DNA of 64,000 nucleotides from Oceanospirillaceae bacterium (GTDB lineage Bacteria > Pseudomonadota > Gammaproteobacteria > Pseudomonadales > Litoribrevibacteraceae), in contig JADFAD010000001.1 of the NCBI GenBank assembly GCA_015665455.1, positions 248,001 through 312,000 of the forward strand, read 5' to 3'. The translations under genes were made by a program, and so were the position numbers. The notes below the pieces were generated by a model. The model was not told where the DNA came from. It saw nothing but the letters and a program-made list of their open reading frames with translations, and ran no database searches. Shown here piece by piece: positions 39,334-48,642 of this stretch (positions are counted from its first letter, which is position 1; every line of letters starts with the position of its first letter).

Positions 39334-40599
39334 TCAGGCGTATGACTGGATATTAGGTTGGTCAATACTCGGTGAATCTTGCCAAACTCTGAGCCCCTTA
39401 TCTCTGTAGACTTGAAGATCAATGCCAAAGGCGCCGTCACTATGAATTTCTTTGATACGCAGCGGTTTGCCATTCTTTAGCTTTTTCACAACATTTAAAT
39501 CAATGATGTTTTCAGTGGAAGGTCGTTTATCTGGAGACCTAACAATCAGTATTTTGGGTCTGAGTTTATGGTCTTGTGGGCTGGATAAAATAATACCAAC
39601 GTGCCCTGTGTTCAGTTCTGCAATGTGGCCTGGAGGATAAATGCCGATGAACTTAACGAATCTTTCGGCCAGTTCTCGTTCGAAATGAAGGCCTCGATCA
39701 TCATAAATGATTCTTAGCGCTTCTAAAGACGAGCTGCCGTTTCTATAGCATCGATTACTGGTGATTGCATCGTACGCATCTGTTATGGCGACTACTTTAG
39801 CGAAGTAGGGGATTTTCTCACTGGTGATTCCTCGAGGGTATCCTTTGCCATCGACGCGTTCATGATGACTGTAGGCAACGTCAACGGCGCCAGCAAAGAC
39901 ATCTCGTTTGGACTGAAGGAGTTTCATGCCATCTGAGGGGTGCTGCTTCATTAGTTTAAATTCTTCTGCGGTTAATCTGCCCTCCTTATTCAGCACTTCT
40001 AAAGGGACTTTAACTTTACCTACATCGTGTAATAAACCGCAGACGCCGAGGTTTTCCAGTTCGCCTTCGAGTAGCTCCAATTCCTTACCAAAAGCAATGG
40101 ACATGATGGCGACTCTTAGGGAGTGTTCGGCGGTGTAATCGTCTCTGTTTCTGATTTGAGTTAACCAAGAGAGGGCACCGGTATTGCGAATAACACTTTG
40201 CACGCACTCTTTGACTAATGACTTAATTTTTACTGCATCTAAGTCATAACCCATACGAAGACTGGTTAGAATTGTATCAACTTGATCTCTGGTTTTTTTA
40301 TAGGCGTCAATTGCTGTAGGGAGTTCTTGTTCAAATGAAACTGTATCAATGTAACGAGTCTTTTTTTTTGTGCTTGTTTGGCCTCGATTGTGCTTTATTT
40401 CTACGGTTTGTTTAACGTCTATGTGGACTCGCTTGCAGTATTGTTGCAGTTGATATATTTCTTCTTGATTGGAAATTAAAAACCCCTGAAAAATGAAGGG
40501 CGTTTCTTCCCAAGGTCTATCGAGTCTTGAAACAAACATGCCCAGTTCTAACTCAGACGATGAAACCAGTTTTTGAGAAATATCAATGTAGCTGCTCAC
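39334..40599 (-). CDS. HD-GYP domain protein (probable c-di-GMP phosphodiesterase)
   Basis: HD-GYP proteins hydrolyse the second messenger c-di-GMP. The 421-residue product has an N-terminal DUF3391-type domain (about 10-60, ELGMFVSRLDRPWEETPF), a linker, and an HD-GYP domain at about 140-330. The HD metal pair is H191/D192, SHHERVDGKGYP contains the later histidines, and GYP is at 253-255, so it should be catalytically competent. It starts with GTG. A close paralogue lies directly upstream on the same strand. Confidence 0.94.
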   Translation of the reverse strand: MSSYIDISQKLVSSSELELGMFVSRLDRPWEETPFIFQGFLISNQEEIYQLQQYCKRVHIDVKQTVEIKHNRGQTSTKKKTRYIDTVSFEQELPTAIDAYKKTRDQVDTILTSLRMGYDLDAVKIKSLVKECVQSVIRNTGALSWLTQIRNRDDYTAEHSLRVAIMSIAFGKELELLEGELENLGVCGLLHDVGKVKVPLEVLNKEGRLTAEEFKLMKQHPSDGMKLLQSKRDVFAGAVDVAYSHHERVDGKGYPRGITSEKIPYFAKVVAITDAYDAITSNRCYRNGSSSLEALRIIYDDRGLHFERELAERFVKFIGIYPPGHIAELNTGHVGIILSSPQDHKLRPKILIVRSPDKRPSTENIIDLNVVKKLKNGKPLRIKEIHSDGAFGIDLQVYRDKGLRVWQDSPSIDQPNIQSYA

Positions 40600-40770
40600 A
40601 ATGGCACAATCCTCAATACTTGATAATTACCTATTTAATCATAGGATGAATTTTTCAGGCTGAGGCACTTTTGAGCTGTAATTCATGTGAGAATATTCTG
40701 CATTTAAGAAGGACACTCAGGTGACCTAGCGTGACTCAAGTTGTCTTAAATTCTGTGTTGAACTCTCTGC
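40600..40770. other. gap between the two HD-GYP genes
   Basis: This 171-base gap contains no gene. It is long enough to hold a separate promoter for the downstream paralogue, but I cannot place one with confidence. Confidence 0.4.
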
Positions 40771-42114
40771 TTACAATGAGGATTGAATCTTTGAGATTGA
40801 CTCTTCGGTAGGCACCTTCCAAGCGTGTAACGCTTTGTCTAAGTAGACCTGAAGTTTGATGCCAAATGCGCCATCGTTGTGTATTTGTTTAATTCTTAAG
40901 GGAATACCGTTTTTTAATGTTTTCACTTTATTTAAATCCAGTATTTTCTCTATCGATGCTTTTTTGTTTGATCCTCGAACTAAAAGCAATTTAGGTTTCA
41001 GTTTGTTGTCATGAGTATTTGCGAGAATAATGCCTATGTGGCCCGTATTCAGCTCTGCTAAATGCCCTGGTGGGTAAACACCAATGAATTTAACGAAGCG
41101 TTCTGCCAACTCTCTATCGTAGTGCAGGCCTCTTTCGTCATAGATAACTCTTAGGGCTTCCGTTGCTGATATACCCTTGCGATAGCATCTGTTGCTTGTA
41201 ATTGCATCGAAGGAATCCGTGATGGCAATGATCTTGGAGAAATAAGGAATCTTTTCACCAGTAATCCCCTGTGGATAACCTTTGCCGTCTATTCTTTCGT
41301 GATGGCTGTAAGCCACCTCCATTGCGTTCGGGAATACACCGGCTTTCGACTGAAGTAACGCCCTTCCTTCTGCGGGATGAGTTCGCATGAGACGAAACTC
41401 TTCGGCATTGAGACGGCCTTCTTTATTTAGTATCTCATCCGGAATTTTAGTTTTCCCTATGTCATGAAGCAGGCCACAGATCCCTAAATTCTCCAGTTCG
41501 TTTTCGTCCAGCTCGAGTTCTTTTCCGAATGCTATCGACATTACTGCGACCCGAAGCGCGTGTTCGTTTGTGTAGTCATTTTTGTTTCTAATTTGGTTTA
41601 ACCAAGTCAGTGCGTTTGTGTTCCTGAGAATGCTTTTCACGCAGCCCTGAATGACAGATCTAATAACGTTTGAGTCAAGGTCTTTACCCTGATTGAGATT
41701 TTCTAAGGCATGTTTGAATTTCTGCTGGGTTGCTTGATAAACATCCACGGCGGAAGACAGCTCGTTTTCAAATGAGTGAGTATCTACATACCTAGGAGGA
41801 GAGGGCTTTGGCTCTTTAGTTACGCTCTTTTTAAGGGGCTTATGCGCGACTTTCTCTGAAGGCGGAGCCTCTTTTTTGTTGGGTGGGGTATTGTTTGGTC
41901 TATCTAGATTGATCTTCTTTGTCTTTTTGATATCAATGTAAACTTCTTGGCAGTGTTCTTGTAATTGATATATTTCATCTTTATTTGTAATGAGAAAGCC
42001 TTGAAAGATAAAAGGAGTTTGTTCCCATGGACAATCCAATTTAGATACAAACATTCCAAGCTCTAGCTCAGATGATAAAACTAGCTTTTGAGAAATATCT
42101 GTATATTGACTCAC
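40771..42114 (-). CDS. HD-GYP domain protein, tandem paralogue
   Basis: This is a second DUF3391/HD-GYP protein, 447 residues, closely similar to the product of 39334-40599 from its first residues (SQKLV-SSELELGMFVS) to the C-terminus. The HD pair is H217/D218 and GYP is at 279-281, so the active site looks intact. It differs mainly by a Lys/Pro-rich insertion near residues 70-110 (KEAPPSEKVAHKPLKK). It also starts with GTG. The pair clearly arose by duplication. Confidence 0.94.
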   Translation of the reverse strand: MSQYTDISQKLVLSSELELGMFVSKLDCPWEQTPFIFQGFLITNKDEIYQLQEHCQEVYIDIKKTKKINLDRPNNTPPNKKEAPPSEKVAHKPLKKSVTKEPKPSPPRYVDTHSFENELSSAVDVYQATQQKFKHALENLNQGKDLDSNVIRSVIQGCVKSILRNTNALTWLNQIRNKNDYTNEHALRVAVMSIAFGKELELDENELENLGICGLLHDIGKTKIPDEILNKEGRLNAEEFRLMRTHPAEGRALLQSKAGVFPNAMEVAYSHHERIDGKGYPQGITGEKIPYFSKIIAITDSFDAITSNRCYRKGISATEALRVIYDERGLHYDRELAERFVKFIGVYPPGHLAELNTGHIGIILANTHDNKLKPKLLLVRGSNKKASIEKILDLNKVKTLKNGIPLRIKQIHNDGAFGIKLQVYLDKALHAWKVPTEESISKIQSSL

Positions 42115-42188
42115 GATGATAAAACCTCGCAGATTCGTCTATGTCTCATTAATCATAGGCTGTATTTGAAAAGTCATTTGGTGCCTTG

Positions 42189-45100
42189 TTATTTATCTTC
42201 AGGGTTTATTGCTTTGGTGATCAATTGGGCATTACCGCCGATGGCAGCGAGATTCTCGGAGATGGATTGTTCGTTTACAAATTGAAGAAGGTAGTTTGGC
42301 CCTCCCGCTTTAAAGCCCGTGCCTGATCGTTTATTGCCGCCAAAAGGTTGAGCCCCAACCTGTGCGCCTGTCATGTGTCTGTTAATGTAGATGCTGCCCA
42401 TATCAAGTTGGGAGCATAGATAATCGACCCAATGTTTGTCTCTGCTATGAATCCCTAACGTAAGGGCGTATTCCGATCCTTCAATGTCTTGCACCATTTG
42501 CTCGATTTCAGCGGAGCGATAACGGATGACGTGCAGAATAGGGCCGAAGGTTTCCCCTTTAATGTCGGTTAAAGCGCTTAACTCGATTAATGCTGGCGCT
42601 AAATAGTTGCCGTTCAGTAACGGCGAGGAAGACCGATGCAAGACTCGATGGTGTTTCTCTTGTTGATCGAGGTAATCCGTGAGATGGGTAAGCGCCGTTT
42701 GGTCGATGATCGGTCCTAAGTCGGTTCCCGGATGAATGGGGTCGCCCACTGTTAAAATGTCCATCACGCCTTTAATCGCTTCTACCGTTTCATTGAATAT
42801 GGTGTCATGAATGAATAGGACTCTGAGCGCTGAGCAGCGTTGCCCAGCCGCACCGAATGCGGAATACACGACGTCTCGAACCATTTGTTCCGTCAGGATT
42901 GAGTCATCTGAAATCATGCAATTTAAGCCGCTGGTTTCGGCAATCAGAGGCACGGGATACGGGTGATGATCGAATAACTGTTGTTGAATGGTGCGTGCTG
43001 TTGATAGCGAACCGGTAAACGCAACCCCATTCACTTTAGGGTTTGAGAGAATCTCTTGGCTTGCTTGGTTATCCAGCGTTAAAAAATAAATGCTGTCTGC
43101 AGGTACATTGCATTCGCGAAGGAAGTCGAACACTCTCCGCCCACTGATTCGGGTTTGAGGGGCTGGCTTAATCAGTACTCGATTCCCTGTGATGAGGGCC
43201 GCAACCACTTGGCCAACAAGGATGGCCACAGGGAAGTTCCAAGGGCTAATGCATAAAAAGTTTCCCTTGGGGTTATAACGAAATAGGTTTTCCTCGTTGG
43301 ATGTTCCCGGCAGGGTTTTAGGGTCTTTTATTTTTTTGTATTGAGTCGCGTAATAATGGCAGAAATCGATGGCTTCTTTAATTTCTGATACAGCGTCTTG
43401 CCAAGTTTTTCCTGCCTCTCTGATGCACAGGGCAATCAGTTCGTGTTTATGGTCTTCGAGTTTCGTTGCGAACTGCTCAATGATGGCGATGCGCTTGTTC
43501 GGGTCGTAGGTGGCTAAACTGCAGACTCTGGCCAGAGAGGTTTTGAGTTGGGCTTGATCCACTTCGGTGACGGTATAGCAGATGCCTATTCGATGCTCTG
43601 AGTTGCTGGGAGAAAAAAGCGTCTCGGCCGTTTCTTGATGATCGACGTTTTCAGGCAGTGCAGAATGCACTTCGTACACTCGCTCTAAGTAAGTTTTGCA
43701 ACCCGTAGCTAAATGATACCAATGGCTGGGTTGATTGATATTGCAGCCCAAAGACCCTTTGAGGTAGGGCTGATAAATGTCGAGAGGTAACGGAAACTCT
43801 TCTCGAAAACGATCGTATTGGACAAGCCCATGAAACGGCAATTCACATAAAGAATCCGTTGCGTCTTTAATGGTGCTTAACTCATTTAAGAATGATTGAT
43901 TCGCTCCGTTCTCTAAAATTCGCCGGATCAAGTAGGGCAGTAATTCTTGATAAGGGCCGACGGGGCAATACGTTCTGCAAAAGTAATCGACGTTTGGTTT
44001 CTGATAACCACTCAGTGCGGAATAGATGGTTTCGCCCATGCCGTGCAGTCGTTGGAATTCGATGGGAAATAGAGAACTATGCTCTGGGTCCAGTTCATTG
44101 GCTTGTTCAATGATGGTGGCAATGGTGACCGCATTATGGGTGGCAAATTGAGGCGTTAATAAGCCTTCCATTTGATGCTTAAACAGCAGACTGATGCACG
44201 CTTGATAGTTGAGATCGGTAGCGGGCTTTTGCGTGAAAACAGGGTAGTTTGCTAACCCATGTTGCTGCGCACTGTTGATCTCATTATCCCAATAAGCCCC
44301 TTTGACCAACCTTATTGGAATGGTGGTTTCGTGTTCTTTGGCCAATTGAGACAAAAACAAAATGGAGGGAATGGCTCGGTAGCCATACGCCTGAATGGCC
44401 ATGCCTAATGCGCCCCATCCCTTTAAACCCGGTAATGTTAGACAGTGCTTGAAAACACTTAACGTTAGCTCCAACGTATCGGATTCCTCTGCGTCGAACG
44501 TAAGGCTGACGGATTGTTCGTGAGCACTGCGAACCAACTTCTCAACCCGTAATAAGAAGCTTCTCTGTAAGGGTTGTTGTTGCCTGAACTGAAATTTAGG
44601 GGTCAGTGCCGATAACTTTATGGAAACGCTGTCGTAAGGTGTGAATTCAGCACGGCTTGATTCTGAACTTGATGATTCATTCTGTTGCGCAGCTACGGCA
44701 TTGATCGCAGACAGGTAGTTCGTTAAGTACGTTTCTGCATCTTGCTCCGTCAATGCCGATTCGCCAAGCATATCGTATGAACTGCATTGGGAGGTTGAGT
44801 TTGTGCCCTTTGATATGGCCGATTGAATGGTCGAACCGCGAATAAAGATCGTCGCCAACTTAGATATTAATAACTTTAAGGCCTCTCTTGCCAGAACATT
44901 CCGGCTGGTGTTTAGCCAATGGTGGAATGGCTTGTTGTCTTCACTTGAGAGCAGCCATACTTTTAATTTGGCTAATCCTTCAGTGGCTAAATTAACGGTG
45001 TTGTGTCTACTCTTGTGTTTATGAGACTCCCAATCACCTGCAATGATTTTATCTTGTATGAATCGATTGGCTGTATTGTCGCTTTTAATCCTCAGTAAAC

Positions 45101-45383
45101 CTTCGGCGAGGGCTAATAACTGAATGCCTTCCGTTTGGTTGAGCTGATACTCCGAGAGCACTTGATTTAGCAGCGGCATATTATGATTTTCAGTGGCAAC
45201 ACTGATGAGGGACGAGGCGAGCTGATGAATGGCCTGTTCGCTGGCGGGCTCCATGTGACACATTACTTTGAGCTGCTCTACAAACTCTTTTTCATCGTAC
45301 AGGTAGTAGTCGGAGATAATCTCAAAGAGATTCTCAGACGTTAACTTCTGGTAACGTAACAACAAGTCTTTTAGGATGAGCAT
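42189..45383 (-). CDS. putA: bifunctional proline dehydrogenase / P5C dehydrogenase PutA
   Basis: PutA oxidises proline to glutamate in two steps. The 1064-residue product has an N-terminal helical arm, the FAD-dependent proline dehydrogenase barrel (about 200-500) with SIKLSALTPKF and RLVKGAYWDNEI, and the NAD-dependent aldehyde dehydrogenase (about 580-1050). The catalytic cysteine is C850 in AAGQRCSALRV, with the partner glutamate in AETSGLNC and the C-terminal QPFGGNKRSGTGFKAGG. The N-terminal ribbon-helix-helix repressor domain of E. coli PutA (1320 residues) is absent, so regulation must be by another factor. Confidence 0.96.
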   Translation of the reverse strand: MLILKDLLLRYQKLTSENLFEIISDYYLYDEKEFVEQLKVMCHMEPASEQAIHQLASSLISVATENHNMPLLNQVLSEYQLNQTEGIQLLALAEGLLRIKSDNTANRFIQDKIIAGDWESHKHKSRHNTVNLATEGLAKLKVWLLSSEDNKPFHHWLNTSRNVLAREALKLLISKLATIFIRGSTIQSAISKGTNSTSQCSSYDMLGESALTEQDAETYLTNYLSAINAVAAQQNESSSSESSRAEFTPYDSVSIKLSALTPKFQFRQQQPLQRSFLLRVEKLVRSAHEQSVSLTFDAEESDTLELTLSVFKHCLTLPGLKGWGALGMAIQAYGYRAIPSILFLSQLAKEHETTIPIRLVKGAYWDNEINSAQQHGLANYPVFTQKPATDLNYQACISLLFKHQMEGLLTPQFATHNAVTIATIIEQANELDPEHSSLFPIEFQRLHGMGETIYSALSGYQKPNVDYFCRTYCPVGPYQELLPYLIRRILENGANQSFLNELSTIKDATDSLCELPFHGLVQYDRFREEFPLPLDIYQPYLKGSLGCNINQPSHWYHLATGCKTYLERVYEVHSALPENVDHQETAETLFSPSNSEHRIGICYTVTEVDQAQLKTSLARVCSLATYDPNKRIAIIEQFATKLEDHKHELIALCIREAGKTWQDAVSEIKEAIDFCHYYATQYKKIKDPKTLPGTSNEENLFRYNPKGNFLCISPWNFPVAILVGQVVAALITGNRVLIKPAPQTRISGRRVFDFLRECNVPADSIYFLTLDNQASQEILSNPKVNGVAFTGSLSTARTIQQQLFDHHPYPVPLIAETSGLNCMISDDSILTEQMVRDVVYSAFGAAGQRCSALRVLFIHDTIFNETVEAIKGVMDILTVGDPIHPGTDLGPIIDQTALTHLTDYLDQQEKHHRVLHRSSSPLLNGNYLAPALIELSALTDIKGETFGPILHVIRYRSAEIEQMVQDIEGSEYALTLGIHSRDKHWVDYLCSQLDMGSIYINRHMTGAQVGAQPFGGNKRSGTGFKAGGPNYLLQFVNEQSISENLAAIGGNAQLITKAINPEDK

Positions 45384-45559
45384 TCGACTCTCTTTTGATT
45401 GTCACTTTACTGTTCTGTTTAAGATTGTTGGGATAACTAGAGCTTTAATCTTATTTAAAAGTAGTTAAAAGGCGGCTATTTAGAAAGTAATTCCTTAATG
45501 TATAAGACAGTTTAAGGGGCCAAATTCAGTGCGTTTTATCGTGAGGAATGTAATTTTTA

Positions 45560-46327
45560 ATGGATGACGTCAGCCAGTTTCTTCAATACCTCTTCCCGGT
45601 AGAGGTCAGTAACTTTGGTGTTATTGTACTTACGCTGGCCAGCTTTTTGGGGTCCTTCATTACTGCCAGCTTAGGTGTGGGTGGCGGCGCGTTTCTTATT
45701 ATTGTCATGGCCGAGTTCATCTCGCCCATCGTTCTTATCCCCTTGCATGGGTTGGTGCAGCTGGCCTCCAACGGCAGCCGAGCCTGGTTGACGCGTATTC
45801 ATATTGATCGTTCATTGGTGGCTTCATTCATGTCGGGGGCGATCGTGGCCTCAGCTGTTGGGCTAAGCGGTTTGAAATCTGTGCCTCAAGAAGTGATCAG
45901 TTGGGCCATTGCCTTATTTATTCTCTATAACTGCTGGGGGAAGTTCCCTGAGGCAGGGTTTTCTCGAACGTTTAAAGGTCGCTTCATGGGCGGCTTTATT
46001 ACCACCTTTGCGACTATGTTCGCGGGTGCAACAGGCACACTGGTCGCGAGTTGGCTGCGAGCACGAGACATGGATCGCTTCTACTACACCGCCAACTTCT
46101 CATCTTGCATGACCTTACAGCACGCATTAAAAGTGATGGTGTTTTCATTTGCTGGGTTTACGTTTTATGAATGGCTAAGCTTGCTCATTTTAATGGTGTT
46201 GGCTGGGTACATAGGAACGCGCATTGGCTTGAGATTGCTTGGCCGACTGCCAGAGAAGGTCTTCAAGAGTGTGTTTAAGTGGTTATTAACGGTGCTGGCG
46301 CTTAGATTGATTTATAAGTTGGTATAA
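45560..46327 (+). CDS. sulfite exporter TauE/SafE (TSUP) family permease
   Basis: TSUP proteins are inner-membrane permeases with about eight helices that export sulfur or organic anions; the substrate varies. The 255-residue product shows the internal duplication typical of the family, with LGVGGGAFLIIVM in the first half and GGFITTFATMFAGATGTLV in the second. It is divergent from putA with a 176-base gap and converges with the HNH gene. The neighbourhood does not identify the substrate. Confidence 0.9.
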   Translation: MDDVSQFLQYLFPVEVSNFGVIVLTLASFLGSFITASLGVGGGAFLIIVMAEFISPIVLIPLHGLVQLASNGSRAWLTRIHIDRSLVASFMSGAIVASAVGLSGLKSVPQEVISWAIALFILYNCWGKFPEAGFSRTFKGRFMGGFITTFATMFAGATGTLVASWLRARDMDRFYYTANFSSCMTLQHALKVMVFSFAGFTFYEWLSLLILMVLAGYIGTRIGLRLLGRLPEKVFKSVFKWLLTVLALRLIYKLV

Positions 46328-46347
46328 GAGAGGGTGAATAGTTTTAT

Positions 46348-47121
46348 TTAGGCCTGGAAAATATGCTGTCTATGATGACTCAAGAACTCTTGGTCGGGAG
46401 CAAACTTTTTAGGTACTTGAATTCTTTTACCTTCAAATAGTATGAAAGAGGCTTTGTTGTAAAGACTTTGATCGTTTCGTAATTCTTTCGATAGAACTAC
46501 TTCAAGGCTTTCGTTTAGTGTAAGTAAGCCAGAGTCAAAGGCTTTGTCGTGTAAGTTTGAAAGGCAAAGCCCGTTTCTAGGGTTTAACCTATTACTTTTA
46601 TCTTCAGCCCACGGGATTATATGACTTGCAACCAGTAGTTTGGTATTGCTGATACCTGTAATGCAACATTGTTCTTCATGAGCGCTCAAAACAGCTTTCC
46701 TAAATGAATTTTGACCGTATCGAGATGAAGAGATAATACTCTTATTTTCAGCTGAGTAGGATGTAATAGCGGGGTTAAGCTTTTCTTTAGGTTCTAGTGT
46801 CTGTTTTGATATATTGACCATTACTAATTCACTTTGTGTCCAGAACGCTTCCCAATTGTCATTCATTTCCTGCCACATGGCTTTGTCCATTTTAGAGGCG
46901 GCTTGTAGGCCTTTTCTTCCCGAGTTTACAATTACTGGATCTAAGCTAGCTATGTTAACCAGCTTCATAGCGAGTGCAGAGGGTGTTCGGCCTATAAGTT
47001 TTGCGTATTTAATGATGTCTGGGTTTCGAGAATGGAGACGGCCAAATGAGGTTTGAGTATAGAGAGTGAAGGCTACTAATAATTGCTCTCTTGTCCATTT
47101 GTGATTTTTAGTTACTTCCAA
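46348..47121 (-). CDS. HNH endonuclease
   Basis: The 257-residue protein has a C-terminal HNH nuclease domain: CCITG, then SHIIPWAEDKSNRLNPRNG and LCLSNLHDKAFD, with the expected histidine, asparagine and histidine residues. The N-terminal ~110 residues include a WTREQLLVAFTLYTQ helix and a segment (AKLIGRTPSALAMKLVNI) resembling a DNA-binding helix-turn-helix. It has no partner methylase or second subunit nearby. Such solitary HNH proteins are often found in variable spots; a defensive role is only an inference. It lies 331 bases from a tRNA-Arg gene. Confidence 0.9.
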   Translation of the reverse strand: MEVTKNHKWTREQLLVAFTLYTQTSFGRLHSRNPDIIKYAKLIGRTPSALAMKLVNIASLDPVIVNSGRKGLQAASKMDKAMWQEMNDNWEAFWTQSELVMVNISKQTLEPKEKLNPAITSYSAENKSIISSSRYGQNSFRKAVLSAHEEQCCITGISNTKLLVASHIIPWAEDKSNRLNPRNGLCLSNLHDKAFDSGLLTLNESLEVVLSKELRNDQSLYNKASFILFEGKRIQVPKKFAPDQEFLSHHRQHIFQA

Positions 47122-47451
47122 AGCTGTCTCACTTCATCAATATAATCTAATAAATAACTGATTGAACTGAACTTTTAGTCGGTTGTAGTACATCAGGTTA
47201 TTTAGATAATAGTCCATTCCTGTTATGGAATCAGTAGTTTTCGTTTTTTGGTTTAATGGGAAGGAAATGGGCTGAAAAGAGGTTCCTTTCTGCTTATTAT
47301 GAAAGGATGCGTATAATGATAATTAAACAACTAGAGTTTTGTTAGTATTCAAAGTGCTACGGTAAATACTTGGGATGAAATCTTGTAGGGGTTAGCCGGA
47401 GGTTAGCCGAAAAGTAATTTGGTACGTAAGTTATTGACTTTACAAGATGTG
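47122..47451. other. intergenic gap between the HNH gene and tRNA-Arg
   Basis: This 330-base AT-rich gap contains a tandem direct repeat (GGTTAGCCGGA then GGTTAGCCGA at 47390-47410) and a TATAAT sequence at 47312-47317 with no good -35 box. Only tiny open frames (under 30 codons) exist. It may be residue of an old insertion next to the tRNA gene, but no integrase or att duplication is visible. Confidence 0.4.
47390..47410 (+). repeat. tandem direct repeat near tRNA-Arg
   Basis: GGTTAGCCG occurs twice, starting at 47390 and 47401, with an 11-base period. It lies about 40 bases from the 3' end of the tRNA-Arg gene. The function is unknown. Confidence 0.55.
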
Positions 47452-47527
47452 TGGCCTCCCCATGAGGACTCGAACCCCAATGTTCCGCTTAGGAGGCGGA
47501 CGCTCTATCCTGTTGAGCTATGGGGAG
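47452..47527 (-). tRNA. tRNA-Arg (anticodon CCT)
   Basis: The minus strand folds into a standard 76-base cloverleaf. A 7-bp acceptor stem (CTCCCCA / TGGGGAG) is followed by discriminator G and an encoded CCA. The anticodon stem TCCGC/GCGGA encloses the loop CTCCTAA with anticodon CCT, which reads AGG. The T loop is GTTCGAGTC. A good promoter lies just upstream. Confidence 0.96.
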
Positions 47528-47539
47528 AAGCCGAGCAGG

Positions 47540-47568
47540 ATTCTACCGTGTGTTGAATTGAATGTCAC
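47540..47568 (-). promoter_or_regulatory. sigma-70 promoter of tRNA-Arg
   Basis: On the minus strand GTGACA and TAGAAT are separated by exactly 17 bases, and the -10 box ends 12 bases before the mature tRNA. The GC-rich stretch after the -10 box is typical of stringently controlled stable-RNA promoters. Confidence 0.75.
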
Positions 47569-47676
47569 CTCAACGAATAAAATTAAGAACAAGCTGAACT
47601 AATTTAGGCTAAGTGGCTCTAATTCGTACGAATTTCCAACGGATGGAATAGCCTACATTAAATTGATGAGATAATT

Positions 47677-48639
47677 ATGAGAGATACTAAATCCTTATTA
47701 ATCGCGACCGATTTCCCTAAGATCAGTCGAACCAATCTTACGACCTTGCAAGTTAATTTGGGGTATCTTTGTAATCTCAGTTGTACACATTGTCATGTGA
47801 ACGCGGGCCCTAAGCGTAAAGAGTTGATGGATAAAGAGACCATCGAACTGATTGTGGAGTGCATTGACCAGCTGGGTATTAAAACGCTGGATCTGACTGG
47901 CGGTGCGCCAGAAATGAACCCGCATTTTCGCTGGCTGGTGGAGCAGGCGAGGGCAAGAGGGGTTGAGGTGATTGATCGTTGCAACTTAACGATCTTGCTT
48001 GAGCCGGGTTATGAGTGGTTAGCGGAGTTTTTGGTTGAGCATAAAGTTCAAGTGGTGGCTTCTTTGCCTTGCTATACAGAAGACACGGTGGATGGCCAAA
48101 GAGGCAAGGGCGTTTACCAAAGCAGCATCGAAGCGTTGAAGTTATTGAACAGCATAGGGTATGGCGTTGGGGACAGCGCCTTGCCTTTGAATCTAGTGTA
48201 TAACCCTTCGGGGGCTTTCTTACCGCCGCCACAAAAACCTCTGGAAGCGGATTATAAAAGAGAGCTCTCCAACCAGTTTGATATTTCATTCGATGAGTTG
48301 CTAACCATCACAAACATGCCGATCAGTCGTTTTGGTGCCGTTCTTTTGGCCAAAGATGAATTCGACGGTTACATGACGCTCTTAAGAAACAATTTCTCTG
48401 AAGCCAATCTCAACAGTGTGATGTGTAAGTCGTTGGTGAGTGTGGATTGGGAAGGCAATTTGTTTGATTGTGATTTTAACCAGATGCTTGAAATGCCCCT
48501 TGCTGCAACAAACAGTGCAAAGCCGCATTTAAGAGATCTATTAGATGAATCTTTGAATGAACAAGCCATTCGAATTGCTAACCATTGTTACGGTTGTACT
48601 GCCGGCCAAGGCAGCAGTTGTGGTGGTGCGCTAGAGTAA
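47677..48639 (+). CDS. arsS: arsenosugar biosynthesis radical SAM protein ArsS
   Basis: ArsS is a radical-SAM enzyme that, acting on methylated arsenic, forms a deoxyadenosyl-arsenical precursor of arsenosugars. The 320-residue product has the radical-SAM triad C32, C36, C39 in LCNLSCTHCH, the DLTGGAPEMNPHFRW segment, PSGAFLPPPQ near the middle, and the diagnostic cysteine-rich end CYGCTAGQGSSCGG. Two glycosyltransferases of the arsenosugar-associated type follow. The arsenite methyltransferase ArsM, which would supply its substrate, is not in this window. Confidence 0.92.
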   Translation: MRDTKSLLIATDFPKISRTNLTTLQVNLGYLCNLSCTHCHVNAGPKRKELMDKETIELIVECIDQLGIKTLDLTGGAPEMNPHFRWLVEQARARGVEVIDRCNLTILLEPGYEWLAEFLVEHKVQVVASLPCYTEDTVDGQRGKGVYQSSIEALKLLNSIGYGVGDSALPLNLVYNPSGAFLPPPQKPLEADYKRELSNQFDISFDELLTITNMPISRFGAVLLAKDEFDGYMTLLRNNFSEANLNSVMCKSLVSVDWEGNLFDCDFNQMLEMPLAATNSAKPHLRDLLDESLNEQAIRIANHCYGCTAGQGSSCGGALE

Positions 48640-48642
48640 CGC

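Noticed and set aside
47312-47317. TATAAT box in the HNH-tRNA gap as a promoter for a hidden transcript
   Set aside because: There is no acceptable -35 element at 16-18 bases and no gene on that strand before arsS, 360 bases away.
47879-48289. Minus-strand open frame of 136 codons
   Set aside because: It lies wholly within arsS on the opposite strand and has low-complexity, Pro/Ser/Cys-rich sequence typical of shadow frames.
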